NCBI GenBank assembly: GCA_046727175.1 | Contig: JBKPCD010000202.1 | Coordinates: forward strand, 1 to 11,871 | Reading direction: 5' to 3' | DNA: 11,871 bases | Source: JBKPCD01 sp046727175 | GTDB taxonomy: Bacteria; Acidobacteriota; Vicinamibacteria; Vicinamibacterales; 2-12-FULL-66-21 | Shown here: positions 1 to 7,030 of the stretch, in pieces | Layout: every line of letters begins with the position of its first letter | Numbering within the stretch: position 1 is the first letter of the stretch | Translations under genes and position numbers: made by a program | Notes under the pieces: generated by a model | Database searches by the model: none | What the model saw: only the letters and a program-made list of their open reading frames with translations | Told to the model about the DNA's origin: nothing

Positions 1-867
1 CGCGCCCGCAAACAGCGACTGCCGCATCACCCGCTTGCCGGCAATCACGTCCTCGATGCTCGCCTCGAAGTGGTGCTGGTGAATCCGTTTCGCCGAATCG
101 GGACCGGGTTCAGCCGCGGCCGCAAGTGCGGCCTTCAACACTGCGTTCCGGATGTCGCCGCCGCTCACCTCGTAGCGGCGGGCCAACACCTGGAAATCGA
201 CGTCGGCCGCGAGCGGCGTCCGCGCAGGATGCAACTGCACGCGCCAGATCTGCGCGCGTTCGGCCTCCCCTGGCATCTCGAACAGGACGTGTGTCCGGAT
301 GCGTCGCTCGAAGGCTGGATCGAAGTTCGCCGCGAGGTTCGTGGCGAAGATCACCACGCCGTTGTACCACTCGAGCTCCTGCAGCAGCACGCTGATGACG
401 GTGTTCGATTCGCGCTGAAACCCGTGATCGACTGATGTCGATCGCCGCGCCGCGATGGCGTCGGCTTCGTCGAACAGCAGCACGGCGCGCTCGTCGCGCG
501 CCGCGCGGAAGATGGCGGCAACGTTCTTCGGCGTCTCGCCCATCCACAGCGATTCGAGCTCGGCATAGCGGACGAGCAGGAGCCGACGGCCGAGCGAGTG
601 CGCGATGGCTTCAGCGCAGATCGTTTTCCCGGTGCCCGGAGGACCCGCGAAGTTGAAGGCAAGCGCGAGTCCGGTGGGATGCCGCTCGCCGAGGCCCCAA
701 CGATTGAAGATGAGATCGTGCTGCGTCACCTGCGCCAGAGCGGTGTCGAGCGCGCGTCGGGTCGCGGGCGGAAGAATCACATCATCGAATGTCCGGTACG
801 GCGCGATCGACTCGACCGCGCGGCGGCCGCTCGTGCCGAACAGACGCGCGAATGGGATCGGCGCCAC
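1..867 (-). CDS. AAA+ ATPase (SpoVK/Cdc48-like class), C-terminus cut by window edge
   Basis: The frame is open on the minus strand from a stop at about 974-976 to the left edge, giving 289 residues from the GTG at 867. It carries a complete AAA+ core: Walker A GPPGTGKT (residues 75-82), Walker B AVLLFDEAD (128-136), sensor-1 region FATN (174-177), the arginine-finger pair in FERRI (R188/R189), and a sensor-2 type GGDIRNAV helix (236-243). About 70 residues precede Walker A, and none forms a recognisable substrate domain. Proteins of this class use ATP hydrolysis to remodel or unfold protein partners; the partner here is unknown. There is no ATG in the upstream part. GTG 867 is chosen because MAPIPFARLF begins a protein-like stretch, but the purine-rich GGTGGAGG lies very close to it, so the start is uncertain. 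Upstream TTG codons are possible. No neighbour in the window indicates its role. Some relatives serve contractile injection systems, but nothing here shows that. Confidence 0.88.
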   Translation of the reverse strand, partial: MAPIPFARLFGTSGRRAVESIAPYRTFDDVILPPATRRALDTALAQVTQHDLIFNRWGLGERHPTGLALAFNFAGPPGTGKTICAEAIAHSLGRRLLLVRYAELESLWMGETPKNVAAIFRAARDERAVLLFDEADAIAARRSTSVDHGFQRESNTVISVLLQELEWYNGVVIFATNLAANFDPAFERRIRTHVLFEMPGEAERAQIWRVQLHPARTPLAADVDFQVLARRYEVSGGDIRNAVLKAALAAAAEPGPDSAKRIHQHHFEASIEDVIAGKRVMRQSLFAGA

Positions 868-1342
868 GCCTCCACCGTACCGCCTGTCCCGGGCTGGAAG
901 CAACAGAACCGCGCCGCGGTCTTTGCGGGTTTGACCGCAAGCCGAATCCGTAAACAACAGGCCGACTGATCGTTAGCGATTTCGGCACGTCTTTGGTGCC
1001 TTGGGGTTTCGCGTCTACTCGGCGGTTGGCTGCGAACGCTCCCCGTCAACTGACGAATCTGCTCGGCACCAAGCAGGCGGAACCCCCTCATGAGGAGTCG
1101 GTTCTCTGCGATCGACGGAGCCTAAGACGGCTACGTTAACCGCAAGGCGCTGCAGCCATGCATTCTGGCCGCAGCCGTAAACCGCTCACCCTCTAGTGTG
1201 TTTCCGGATGTAAGATGCTCCGCTAGTGGCAGTTGTGAGCGAGGAGGATGGTGCGAATCATCCGTGCCAGTCATCATAACTCGTCAAATGATGGAAGGGT
1301 CTCGGGTTGCTACGGGTCTCCGACTGCCAGGTTGCGGCCGTC
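868..1342. other. Intergenic stretch without convincing gene
   Basis: No reading frame here resembles a known protein; the frames that are open are short and lack ribosome-binding sites. The one visible structure is a nested hairpin at 1080-1104: GAACC pairs with GGTTC, enclosing the palindrome CCTCATGAGG. It has no T-run and does not fold as a tRNA. The stretch should contain the promoter of the leftward ATPase gene, but I cannot identify a convincing one. Confidence 0.5.
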
Positions 1343-1471
1343 ATGAATACTTGCGGAGCACAGGTGTGGACGGCGCAACAGCTGTGCGAGGCGTTTTCCT
1401 GGGAGACGACGCCACGGTATTTGCTTGACATCCTGGACATCGTCAACCAGAGACTCTCGCTGTACCTATGA
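1343..1471 (+). pseudogene. Integrase-core (rve/DDE) transposase internal remnant
   Basis: A 42-codon frame contains VWTAQQLCEAFSWETTPRYL. This closely resembles the strongly conserved WTAQQ-REAFPW-TAPRYLL segment in the DDE integrase-core transposases that also carry LENLALRQQL near their N-terminus. In intact proteins RYLL is followed by RDRD (with a catalytic Asp) and then several hundred bases of sequence. Here the similarity stops after RYLL and a stop follows soon after. Upstream, only about ten residues can be related to the family. This is a short internal fragment of a transposase of roughly 330 residues and cannot be active. The assignment rests on family memory, not a search. Confidence 0.5.
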
Positions 1472-1522
1472 AGGTGCTTCCCTCCTCGGGCTGACCCTCC
1501 GCCATCGCGCCGTACCCCAGTC

Positions 1523-1558
1523 CGATGGCCTCGAAGCTATGCGCCAAGCGGGCCATCG
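1523..1558. repeat. Inverted repeat, 8-bp arms
   Basis: CGATGGCC (1523-1530) and GGCCATCG (1551-1558) are perfect inverted arms separated by 20 bp. They lie 28 bp beyond the stop of the leftward lipocalin-like gene, so a transcript-end hairpin is possible. There is no T-run on the minus strand, so a standard intrinsic terminator is not supported. Confidence 0.35.
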
Positions 1559-1585
1559 TCCGACCTTCGTCTGCACCCCGGCCCA

Positions 1586-2047
1586 CTACTGCTTCTCGTA
1601 CACCGACACTACATTCACAGGCTGCCCCTTCGGATCCGTGCCCTTGGTGGTGGTCGTCCGCGTCTTGCCGTCAGCGGACAGAACGATCGTCGACGTCGTC
1701 GTCACCTTTCCATCCTGTTTGGCGGTTAGTTTCACGGTCTTTGCGTCCACACGCGTCATGCTTACGAAGTTCCCGTACGGACTGTTTCCCGTGATCGGAA
1801 CGTCTTTCCCATCGTAGTTCGCGGTGAACGACCAGTGGCTCGTCGCCCCGTCGGTACTCACCAGGTCGACGGTCCACTTGAGGGCCTTGCCCGCGGCCTC
1901 GATTACGGTCGTACCGCTCTTGGCTCCCTTCGTTTTCTCGGGATTAATTCTCCAGGTACCAACGAGCGGATCGCCGGACTGGGCCAAAGCCGCCCCGAGC
2001 ATGACACCCACAAGGACCGCGGCCATGAACACACGTCTCGCTGTCAT
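1586..2047 (-). CDS. Small secreted lipocalin-like beta-rich protein
   Basis: This encodes 153 residues with a typical Sec signal peptide: basic MTARR, a hydrophobic stretch to about residue 20, and probable cleavage after ALA (21-23). The mature part starts with a lipocalin-like LVGTWRINPEKTK segment (28-40). It continues with repeated short beta-strand patterns, including ANYDGKDVPITG (77-87), LSADGKTRT (123-131) and a C-terminal NVVSVYEKQ. This is the layout of a common uncharacterised family of secreted proteins in soil bacteria, in which a GTW motif opens a small calyx-like barrel; no ligand is known. The ATG at 2047 is chosen over an in-frame upstream codon at 2104 because AAGGA sits about 7 bases before it and the signal peptide starts there. 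The gene stands alone. Function is unknown, but its reality as a gene is well supported. Confidence 0.85.
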   Translation of the reverse strand: MTARRVFMAAVLVGVMLGAALAQSGDPLVGTWRINPEKTKGAKSGTTVIEAAGKALKWTVDLVSTDGATSHWSFTANYDGKDVPITGNSPYGNFVSMTRVDAKTVKLTAKQDGKVTTTSTIVLSADGKTRTTTTKGTDPKGQPVNVVSVYEKQ

Positions 2048-2186
2048 ACCCAATCCTTCTTCGGTTCCGAAGTTGACGGTTATCTGTGAACGCAGCAGTC
2101 TCACTCAGCAAAGGCGTCAGCACAACTGGTATCTTCAGATCGCTCTGGACCGCTGTTTTGGGAACATGCACAGGGAAAAAGCCCCG

Positions 2187-2366
2187 ATGAAGACGGCCGT
2201 TTTCACCTGTTTCCACAACGCCGGGAGGTCCCAGATGGCCGCGGCGTTCTTCAACTAGTTCGCCGAACTCGAGAAGGGTGCGCATTTTCGCCCGGCACGA
2301 ATCCCGGCGATTCGCGGCATGCCCGATGTAGACGTACGGGACGAGCAGACAGGTATCTCGCCATAG
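2187..2366 (+). pseudogene. Broken arsenate reductase / low-molecular-weight phosphatase (ArsC-type)
   Basis: The ATG at 2187 opens MKTAVFTCFHNAGRSQMAAA, the N-terminus of LMW-phosphatase-fold arsenate reductases. It includes the CX5R phosphate-binding loop (C8 to R14, followed by Ser). A TAG at 2256-2258 stops it after 23 residues. Reading through gives FAELEKGAH. The expected SAGT-PG region then appears in a different frame as SPGTNPGDS (about 2288-2314), and the original frame resumes with a match to the HPEVV-MRE-GID segment (about 2320-2363). One nonsense codon plus two compensating frameshifts are therefore visible, and the final third of the usual 130-140 residues is missing. The gene is dead. 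Intact relatives reduce arsenate or dephosphorylate tyrosine using the loop cysteine. No ars regulator or pump lies nearby. Confidence 0.72.
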
Positions 2367-2440
2367 CCACCCATGCCTGGTGCGAGGCACCGCCGATTGA
2401 GCGAGATAGCTGTCGTCGATTCCGGCAATTAAGCAAGTCA

Positions 2441-2767
2441 ACGGGAACGCCCGGGCCGGGGTCTGTCTACGAGCTCTGGTTCGGACCCGAATACGACTGG
2501 CGTGCGAAAGTCATTCGCTGCGCGCCGCCAGCCGAACTCGAGTTCGAGATGACGGAAGCCAACGAAGACTGGACGGGCAGTCGTGTCGGCTTCATTCTCG
2601 AACCGACGTCGAACGGCACGTTGCTGCGTTTTCATCACACCGGTTGGCCAAGCGTGAATGAACACTACCGCGTGTCGTGCCACTGCTGGGCGATGTATCT
2701 CAGAATCCTGCGTCGCTATCTCGAACATGGTGAAGAGGTGGCATACGAGGACCGACTGGATGCCTGA
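2441..2767 (+). pseudogene. 5'-truncated SRPBCC (AHSA1-type) domain protein
   Basis: The frame reads GSVYELWFGPEYDWRAKV and continues through EFEMTEANEDWTGSRVGF, a GTLLRFHHTGW strand and a final CHCWAMYLRILRRYLE helix. It ends at TGA 2767. This is the C-terminal two-thirds of a START/Bet v1-like SRPBCC domain of the AHSA1-like group. The G-VYE-FG-E entry, the G-T-L-F-H-W strand and the closing amphipathic helix are all recognisable. The first 40 or so residues (start codon, first strand and WW motif) are absent. The sequence before about 2441 does not match, and no start codon is in frame near the junction; the first is ATG 2549. It follows the broken ArsC-type gene with no intact gene between them. 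It is most likely a deletion remnant, though a 72-residue product from 2549 cannot be excluded. Confidence 0.65.
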
Positions 2768-2945
2768 CGTGCGACGTCTGGCGTCAGTGAACGACGGCAA
2801 CCGACGCCGAACTGCTCACGCATCACGCGCGAGCCATTCGCTTGAACCAGGACACAGCACGTGCTTCCAGGATCCGGCGAATCAGCTGCATCGCGCATCC
2901 TTCCAGGCAGGAGTCTTCGAACGCGCGTACCTCGCCGCCCGTTCG

Positions 2946-3284
2946 TCAGTGTGCGAACATCTCCTGCAAAGTCCGCAACACCACGAGCACGGTTTGCGGC
3001 TCCAGCTGACCGACAGATTTGAGTAAGCGCTCCATATCGACGGTGCGCAGTTGATCGAACGCGACAAAGCCGTCGCGGCCTTGAAAGCGGCATCGCGGCC
3101 GCCACGGGTACGCGCGACCGCCGGTGGTCATGGGGGCAACCATTACGGTCCGGAGATGTTGGTTCAGTTCGTCCGGCGACACGATGACGCAGGGTAGCGT
3201 CTTCTTGATTTCACTGCCCAGCGTGGGGTCGAGCCGAACGAGGTAGACCTGCCCACGCACGATCGGGCTCGAGCCTACCGCCAC
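2946..3284 (-). CDS. mazF: MazF/PemK-family toxin, endoribonuclease
   Basis: This encodes 112 residues from GTG 3284 and is the full length of the MazF/PemK family, with RGQVYLVRLDPTLGSEIKKT, then the PCVIVSPDELN strand, MVAPMTT, and FVAFDQLRTVDMERLL near the C-terminus. These are the conserved positions of the SH3-like ribonuclease barrel, including the EIKKT-P region and the DQ-RTVD strand. MazF toxins cleave single-stranded RNA at short motifs, chiefly mRNA, and stop growth unless bound by MazE. GTG 3284 is preferred because GAGGAG lies five bases upstream; GTG 3290 would place that site too close. The start overlaps the end of the antitoxin gene by 10 bases, so the two are probably translated in a coupled way. 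No damage is visible. Confidence 0.93.
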   Translation of the reverse strand: MAVGSSPIVRGQVYLVRLDPTLGSEIKKTLPCVIVSPDELNQHLRTVMVAPMTTGGRAYPWRPRCRFQGRDGFVAFDQLRTVDMERLLKSVGQLEPQTVLVVLRTLQEMFAH

Positions 3285-3532
3285 TCCCACTCCTCGCGAT
3301 CGAACCGGGTGGTCGTGGGCTCGTCAAGGAGCCCGTCATCAGAGCGGTTGCGCATTCGTTGTGCAGCTGCAGCCCACCCCTTCCGCGCGTGACGCACCGC
3401 TTCAACGACCAGTCGACCTGGTTCGGCGTGGAGTTCCACTTCGTCACGGAGTTCCGCCTCCTCGAGCAGCGTCTTGGGGATGCGAATGCCGCGAGAGTTG
3501 CCGATCCGGATGATGCGAGTCTTCGCTGTCAT
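3275..3532 (-). CDS. mazE: MazE-family antitoxin, AbrB-like DNA-binding
   Basis: This encodes 85 residues. The N-terminal half (about 4-48) is an AbrB/MazE swapped-hairpin DNA-binding domain: RIIRIGNSRGIRIPKTLLEE, then a DEVELHAEPGRLVVEAV strand pair. The C-terminal tail (about 49-85) is acidic and aromatic, with ARKGWAAAAQRM and TRFDREEWEW, as in MazE tails that lie along the toxin. It precedes mazF with a 10-base overlap. MazE neutralises MazF and, alone or with toxin, usually represses the shared promoter. The ATG at 3532 is required to keep the whole DNA-binding domain. There is no Shine-Dalgarno sequence before it because a perfect palindrome occupies the bases immediately upstream. Translation may therefore start on a leaderless or nearly leaderless message. 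The gene appears intact. Confidence 0.93.
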   Translation of the reverse strand: MTAKTRIIRIGNSRGIRIPKTLLEEAELRDEVELHAEPGRLVVEAVRHARKGWAAAAQRMRNRSDDGLLDEPTTTRFDREEWEWR

Positions 3533-3553
3533 TGTGATTACATTGTAATCACA
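3533..3553. promoter_or_regulatory. Palindromic operator of the mazEF operon
   Basis: Perfect 10-bp inverted arms, TGTGATTACA and TGTAATCACA, flank a single central base. The palindrome ends one base before the mazE ATG (3530-3532). AbrB-fold antitoxins bind symmetric operators in their own promoters, so this is the expected autorepression site. Binding is inferred, not shown. Confidence 0.8.
3542..3547 (-). promoter_or_regulatory. Probable -10 box of mazEF inside the operator
   Basis: On the minus strand TACAAT (five of six bases of the consensus) lies in the centre of the palindrome. Transcription would begin about seven bases on, near 3535, only about three bases before the start codon. 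The -35 is poor; the best is TTACGC with an 18-bp spacer. If correct, repressor and polymerase would compete for the same bases and the mRNA would be essentially leaderless. Confidence 0.5.
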
Positions 3554-4029
3554 CGAATCTGCCGAGCGTAAGACTGCATCGTCAGGCGCTCAAATCGCTG
3601 CAGACGGGTTGGCGACCGCGGCAGCCACTGGATGGATCATTTTGGCCATGGCTCTCCTGCCCGTAGATAGGATGAAGCGGCTGGTCTCCTTAGTGAGGTG
3701 GTAGCTTGCGCTCCTGTGCCTGCTGAAAAATCAGTACTGGTTGCAACGATTGGTGTTTCTGACATTCGCGGATAGGCTTCCCGCCGGTGCGGTGCGTCGT
3801 CATTTCGCTGTTCCAGATCGTGCGACTGTCCATGCGCTCTCGAGCGCGCTGCACCTCGAAATTCTCGTCTTGCGACATCAGCCCCAAATCCTCCGACGAT
3901 CACGCCGGCAAGTCCGCTGACCCAGGCCGACCGGCGGCAAGTAGATTCGATTGTTCACGACGGAGATGACACGGCTCTTGAACGGCCACAAGGCCAACTC
4001 ACTGGATCGGTCGAAGGTGCTGAAATACG
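3554..4029. other. Stretch with only weak small reading frames
   Basis: Nothing recognisable was found. On the minus strand a 19-codon frame at 3590-3649 starts MAKMIHPVAA behind AGGAG. It could be a leader or the stub of a lost gene, and it ends 57 bp before mazE. The minus-strand frame at 3690-3878 is listed separately. The plus-strand frames here end or run into the next pseudogene without similarity to known proteins. Confidence 0.4.
3690..3878 (-). CDS. Small hypothetical protein, 62 residues, doubtful
   Basis: The frame starts MSQDENFEVQRARERMDSRT from the ATG at 3878, with a GGAGG eleven bases upstream. The first 35-40 codons favour G or C in third position like real genes of this genome. 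The second half (KHQSLQPVLIF onward) does not, which suggests an N-terminal fragment that has lost its proper end. No family was recognised and no signal peptide or membrane segment is present. It may be a decayed gene or chance. Confidence 0.25.
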   Translation of the reverse strand: MSQDENFEVQRARERMDSRTIWNSEMTTHRTGGKPIRECQKHQSLQPVLIFQQAQERKLPPH

Positions 4030-4274
4030 ATGCAGCCATGGACTCTGAGCCGGCGCAGTTTCATTCAGACCGCGGCGGGTGCAGCGGGTCTGGGGCTTGC
4101 GTCACCTGGCGTGGGCGCACAGCGCGACAGTACGTTCCCGCAGCGAACGAGCAATGGCGGCACCGCTTGCCCGGCATCTTTACAATCACCGACGGATACA
4201 TCCGGACCGCGGACATCGGCGGGCCGGGGCTCGGCATTCGCGATGAGATGGTGCGCCGCCCCGTCGGGACATGA
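4030..4274 (+). pseudogene. Internally deleted Tat-exported enolase-superfamily (mandelate racemase-like) gene
   Basis: The ATG at 4030 begins a clear twin-arginine signal: LSRRSFIQTAAGAAGLGLAS (residues 6-25), ending near GVGA. After about position 4120 the sensible frame shifts to that ending at TGA 4274. It reads EQWRHRLPGIFTITDGYI, then GGPGLGIRDEMVRR. That is how mandelate racemase/muconate lactonising enzymes of the enolase superfamily usually end: a strand, DGY, GPGLGI, then a short acidic helix. So only the export signal and the last 40 residues of a roughly 400-residue sugar-acid dehydratase or racemase remain, joined out of frame. The catalytic barrel is missing. Its stop overlaps the next gene's start as ATGA, so the two probably formed an operon before the deletion. 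The Tat signal is firm; the enolase-superfamily call is moderate. Confidence 0.55.
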
Positions 4275-6601
4275 TTATGGCTTTCGAGATCACCAAACAC
4301 ACCATCCTGACCGCGGCTGCCTTGAGCCCGGTACTTGTCTTGAGCCCGCTACTATGGGCGCAGAATCCTCCGGATATCCAGCAGACGTATTCGAAGCTTT
4401 GCGGCGGATGCCATGGAGACGATGCCCGTGGCACGCAACAGGGCCCGGGACTTGCGGGAAATCCGTCGGTTCGCGCGCGATCCGCTCAAAGCCTGCGTAA
4501 TGTCATTCGATATGGAATCCCCGCCGCAGCGATGCCCGCCTTCGATCTTCCGGCCGACACGCTCGATGCACTGGCCACCATGATCGGCTCGCTGAACGCC
4601 GTGGCCGCAAAGAGCAACGTGCCCGGTGATGTGGCGGCCGGCAAGCAGTTCTTCCTGGGGAAGGGACAATGCGTGTCCTGCCATCTGGTGCAGGGCGAAG
4701 GATCGCCCATCGGACCAGATCTCTCGGATGTCGGCCTCGAGCTGACCGTCGATGAGATTCGCGAGGCGCTGCTGAATCCTGACGCGCGGATCGCTCCCGG
4801 CTATGGCGTCGTCTCTGTACGCCTGCGTGATGGTCGAACGTTGCGTGGATTCGCGCGCAGCCGCACCAGCTTCGACCTGGCCATCCAGGACCTGACAGGC
4901 GCGTTCCACGCGCTGTCGCTCGATGACGTCTCCGAGATTACGGACGAGAAACGGTCGCACATGGAACGCGTGACGGCGAGCGCCGACGAGTTGCGCGATG
5001 TGATTGCGTTTCTGAGTCGATTGAGCGGCGTACGACCCGGAGCCGTGGCCTCGACACCGCGTTCCGAGAGGGGGATAGACTTCACCAGGATCTTGAATCC
5101 CGAGCCAGGCGAGTGGCTGACGTTCAATGGAAACGTCAGCGGAAACCGCTACAGCGAACTCACGCAGATCAACAAGGCGAACGTGAGCAGGCTCAGCGTG
5201 AAGTGGACGTTTTCCATCCCCCTCTGGTCGCAGTTCCTGCCGGACACTCCTTACTATCGCGAGAACATGCGGTACTTCGGACTGGAGACGGTTCCGATCG
5301 TTGCCGATGGCGTCATGTACGTGACCGGGCCGAACCAGGTGTTCGCGCTCGACCCGAGGACCGGCCACGAGATCTGGCATTACTCGCGCCCTCGCACTCC
5401 CGATCTGGTCTCCGATGCGTCACTCGGTACAAACCGTGGCGTGGCCATTCTCGGAGAGCACGTCTTCTTCGTCACCGATAACGCCCACCTGGTTGCGTTG
5501 CATCGTGTCACGGGCCGCCCCGTGTGGGAGGTCGTCATGGTCGATGAACCGCAGCGTTACGGAGGGACCATGGCTCCGCTGGTGATCAAAGACATGGTGG
5601 TCGCTGGCGTTTCGGGCGGCGACTGGGGCATCCGCGGATTCGTTTCGGCTTACAAAGCCGCCACCGGCGAACGCGTCTGGCGCCACTGGACCATTCCGGC
5701 CAAAGGCGATCCGGGCTTTGAGACCTGGCAGGGAACGGCCGTCGCCACTGGCGGGGGGGCGACCTGGCTGACCGGTTCCTATGATCCCGAGGCCGATACG
5801 CTCTACTGGGCTACGGGCAATCCGTGGCCGAATTCCGATGATCGCGAGCGTGGCGGCGACAATTTGTTCACCGACTGCGTTCTGGCGCTCGATCCCGCGA
5901 CGGGAAAACTGAAGTGGTACTACCAATTTACGCCGCACGATGTTCACGATTGGGATGCGACGGAGCCAAATGTCCTCGTCAACACCACGTTTCGTGGGCA
6001 GGACCGAAAACTCCTGCTGCATGCGGACCGGAACGGCTTTTTCTACGTCTTCGATCGCACGAACGGCCAGCTCCTGCTCGGAGAGAAATTCGTCCGCCGG
6101 CTGACGTGGGCGAGCGGTATTGGCGCGGACGGCCGCCCGCTGCGTGTGCCCGAACGTGACATGAGTTGTCCCGACCACGCGACAAACTGGCATGGCACGG
6201 CGTTCAGCCCCGTCACACGCTTGTATTACGTCATCGCGACGGAGAAGTGCAACGTCAAGCTGTCCCCGGGCAGTTGGAAGACCGCGCGCCCGCGCGTGGA
6301 CCCGGCAACGAGATATCTCCGCGCGCTCGACATCGAGACGGGGAGAATCGTTTGGGAGATCCCGCAGGCGGGACCGGTCGACGGCAAGAGAGATGCGGGC
6401 GTGTTGGGAACTGCGGCTGGCATCCTGTTCTACGGAGACGCGAGCGGCTACTTCGTCGCCGTTGACGAGCGGGACGGGAAATGGTTATGGCAGATTCCGC
6501 TGAACGCCACCATCAAGACATCGCCGATGACCTTCGCCGTCGGCGGGCAGCAGTTCATAGCTCTTGCTGTCGGCTCCAACATCGTGTGTTTCGGACTGTA
6601 A
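4271..6601 (+). CDS. Periplasmic diheme cytochrome c-PQQ dehydrogenase fusion
   Basis: This encodes 776 residues. A Sec signal peptide covers about 1-30 (cleavage after LLWA). Cytochrome c domain one carries CGGCH (C44, C47, H48), with M88 in AAAMPAF as likely axial ligand. A second heme domain carries CVSCH (C134, C137, H138) and is followed by a beta-rich segment (about 178-225) like the PVC-type heme-binding domains. From about 280 to the end lies a quinoprotein propeller: WLTFNGNVSGNRYSELTQIN, tryptophan-docking repeats such as ATGKLKWYY and ETGRIVWEIP, ATGNPW (N517, a likely Ca/PQQ ligand) and HDVHDWDATEP with the presumed catalytic Asp at D560 or D562. Such enzymes oxidise alcohols or sugars in the periplasm and pass electrons from PQQ through their hemes to the respiratory chain; the substrate cannot be told. 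ATG 4277 is an alternative start. The ATGA overlap with the preceding broken gene suggests past co-translation. No pqq genes lie in the window. Reading frame intact. Confidence 0.92.
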   Translation: MIMAFEITKHTILTAAALSPVLVLSPLLWAQNPPDIQQTYSKLCGGCHGDDARGTQQGPGLAGNPSVRARSAQSLRNVIRYGIPAAAMPAFDLPADTLDALATMIGSLNAVAAKSNVPGDVAAGKQFFLGKGQCVSCHLVQGEGSPIGPDLSDVGLELTVDEIREALLNPDARIAPGYGVVSVRLRDGRTLRGFARSRTSFDLAIQDLTGAFHALSLDDVSEITDEKRSHMERVTASADELRDVIAFLSRLSGVRPGAVASTPRSERGIDFTRILNPEPGEWLTFNGNVSGNRYSELTQINKANVSRLSVKWTFSIPLWSQFLPDTPYYRENMRYFGLETVPIVADGVMYVTGPNQVFALDPRTGHEIWHYSRPRTPDLVSDASLGTNRGVAILGEHVFFVTDNAHLVALHRVTGRPVWEVVMVDEPQRYGGTMAPLVIKDMVVAGVSGGDWGIRGFVSAYKAATGERVWRHWTIPAKGDPGFETWQGTAVATGGGATWLTGSYDPEADTLYWATGNPWPNSDDRERGGDNLFTDCVLALDPATGKLKWYYQFTPHDVHDWDATEPNVLVNTTFRGQDRKLLLHADRNGFFYVFDRTNGQLLLGEKFVRRLTWASGIGADGRPLRVPERDMSCPDHATNWHGTAFSPVTRLYYVIATEKCNVKLSPGSWKTARPRVDPATRYLRALDIETGRIVWEIPQAGPVDGKRDAGVLGTAAGILFYGDASGYFVAVDERDGKWLWQIPLNATIKTSPMTFAVGGQQFIALAVGSNIVCFGL

Positions 6602-6631
6602 CGCATCCGTCACGCGCCGCGGGCCTATGAG

Positions 6632-6928
6632 TTGCGCTGCCCGGCGACAGCCTCCAGCCTTTCGATGGGAGACCGGTCTCTCACTCCAGAGGTCTCCACG
6701 GACCCGGAAACGCATGCTGCGTTCGCGCTGCGGCCAACGGGCGACGGGCGGTCGCGATGGTTCCGGCCTGATGCGCTGAGCAATCCCGATCACGTCAAAT
6801 TCGCGCTGAAAGGCTGCCTGGCGGCAACCTTTTGCTACATGTTCTACGGCAGAGACGCCCGAGACGCCGAGGGCGCCGGCGACTCGGTGACGGCTTCAAA
6901 GCCTATGCGTCGGGCTCCCGCTCGATGA
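6632..6928 (+). pseudogene. FUSC-type (MdtO-like) membrane transporter fragment
   Basis: Within an open frame (6632-6928, TTG start) the segment at about 6773-6850 reads ALSNPDHVKFALKGCLAA and then TFCYMFYG. This matches the start of the second membrane module of FUSC/MdtO-type efflux proteins, where a cytoplasmic loop leads into a NP-HVRFALK-TLA helix. Those proteins have 650-750 residues with two six-helix modules. Here only this entry helix and perhaps 40 residues before it are present, and the sequence then turns into arginine-rich nonsense. No start with a ribosome-binding site is seen. It is an isolated decayed internal fragment, called from motif memory. Confidence 0.45.
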
Positions 6929-7030
6929 GAGGAAGACGTGTGCGGCGTCGCTCGCCACCGCGAACTGACCGAATCGCGCTGCGCGATCCGTCGACTCTCA
7001 TGCCCTCGCTTTCGACGAATCCTGCCCTAC

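Noticed and set aside
110..547. Arginine-rich 145-residue minus-strand frame
   Set aside because: It overlaps the AAA+ gene in a wrong frame; only the frame with Walker A and B motifs is coding.
1080..1104. Nested hairpin with GGTTC, considered as a tRNA T-arm
   Set aside because: No acceptor, D or anticodon arms can be formed around it.
3590..3649. Mini-ORF MAKMIHPVAA with AGGAG site, thought of as N-terminus of a phosphogluconate dehydratase-like protein
   Set aside because: Nineteen codons are too few to support any family call; kept only as a note in the intergenic entry.
4352..5380. 342-residue open frame on the minus strand opposite the PQQ dehydrogenase
   Set aside because: It is antisense to an intact, motif-rich gene; long opposite-strand frames are common in GC-rich DNA and this one has no family features.
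5420..6193. 257-residue minus-strand open frame
   Set aside because: Also antisense to the PQQ dehydrogenase propeller, with no recognisable domain or ribosome-binding site.
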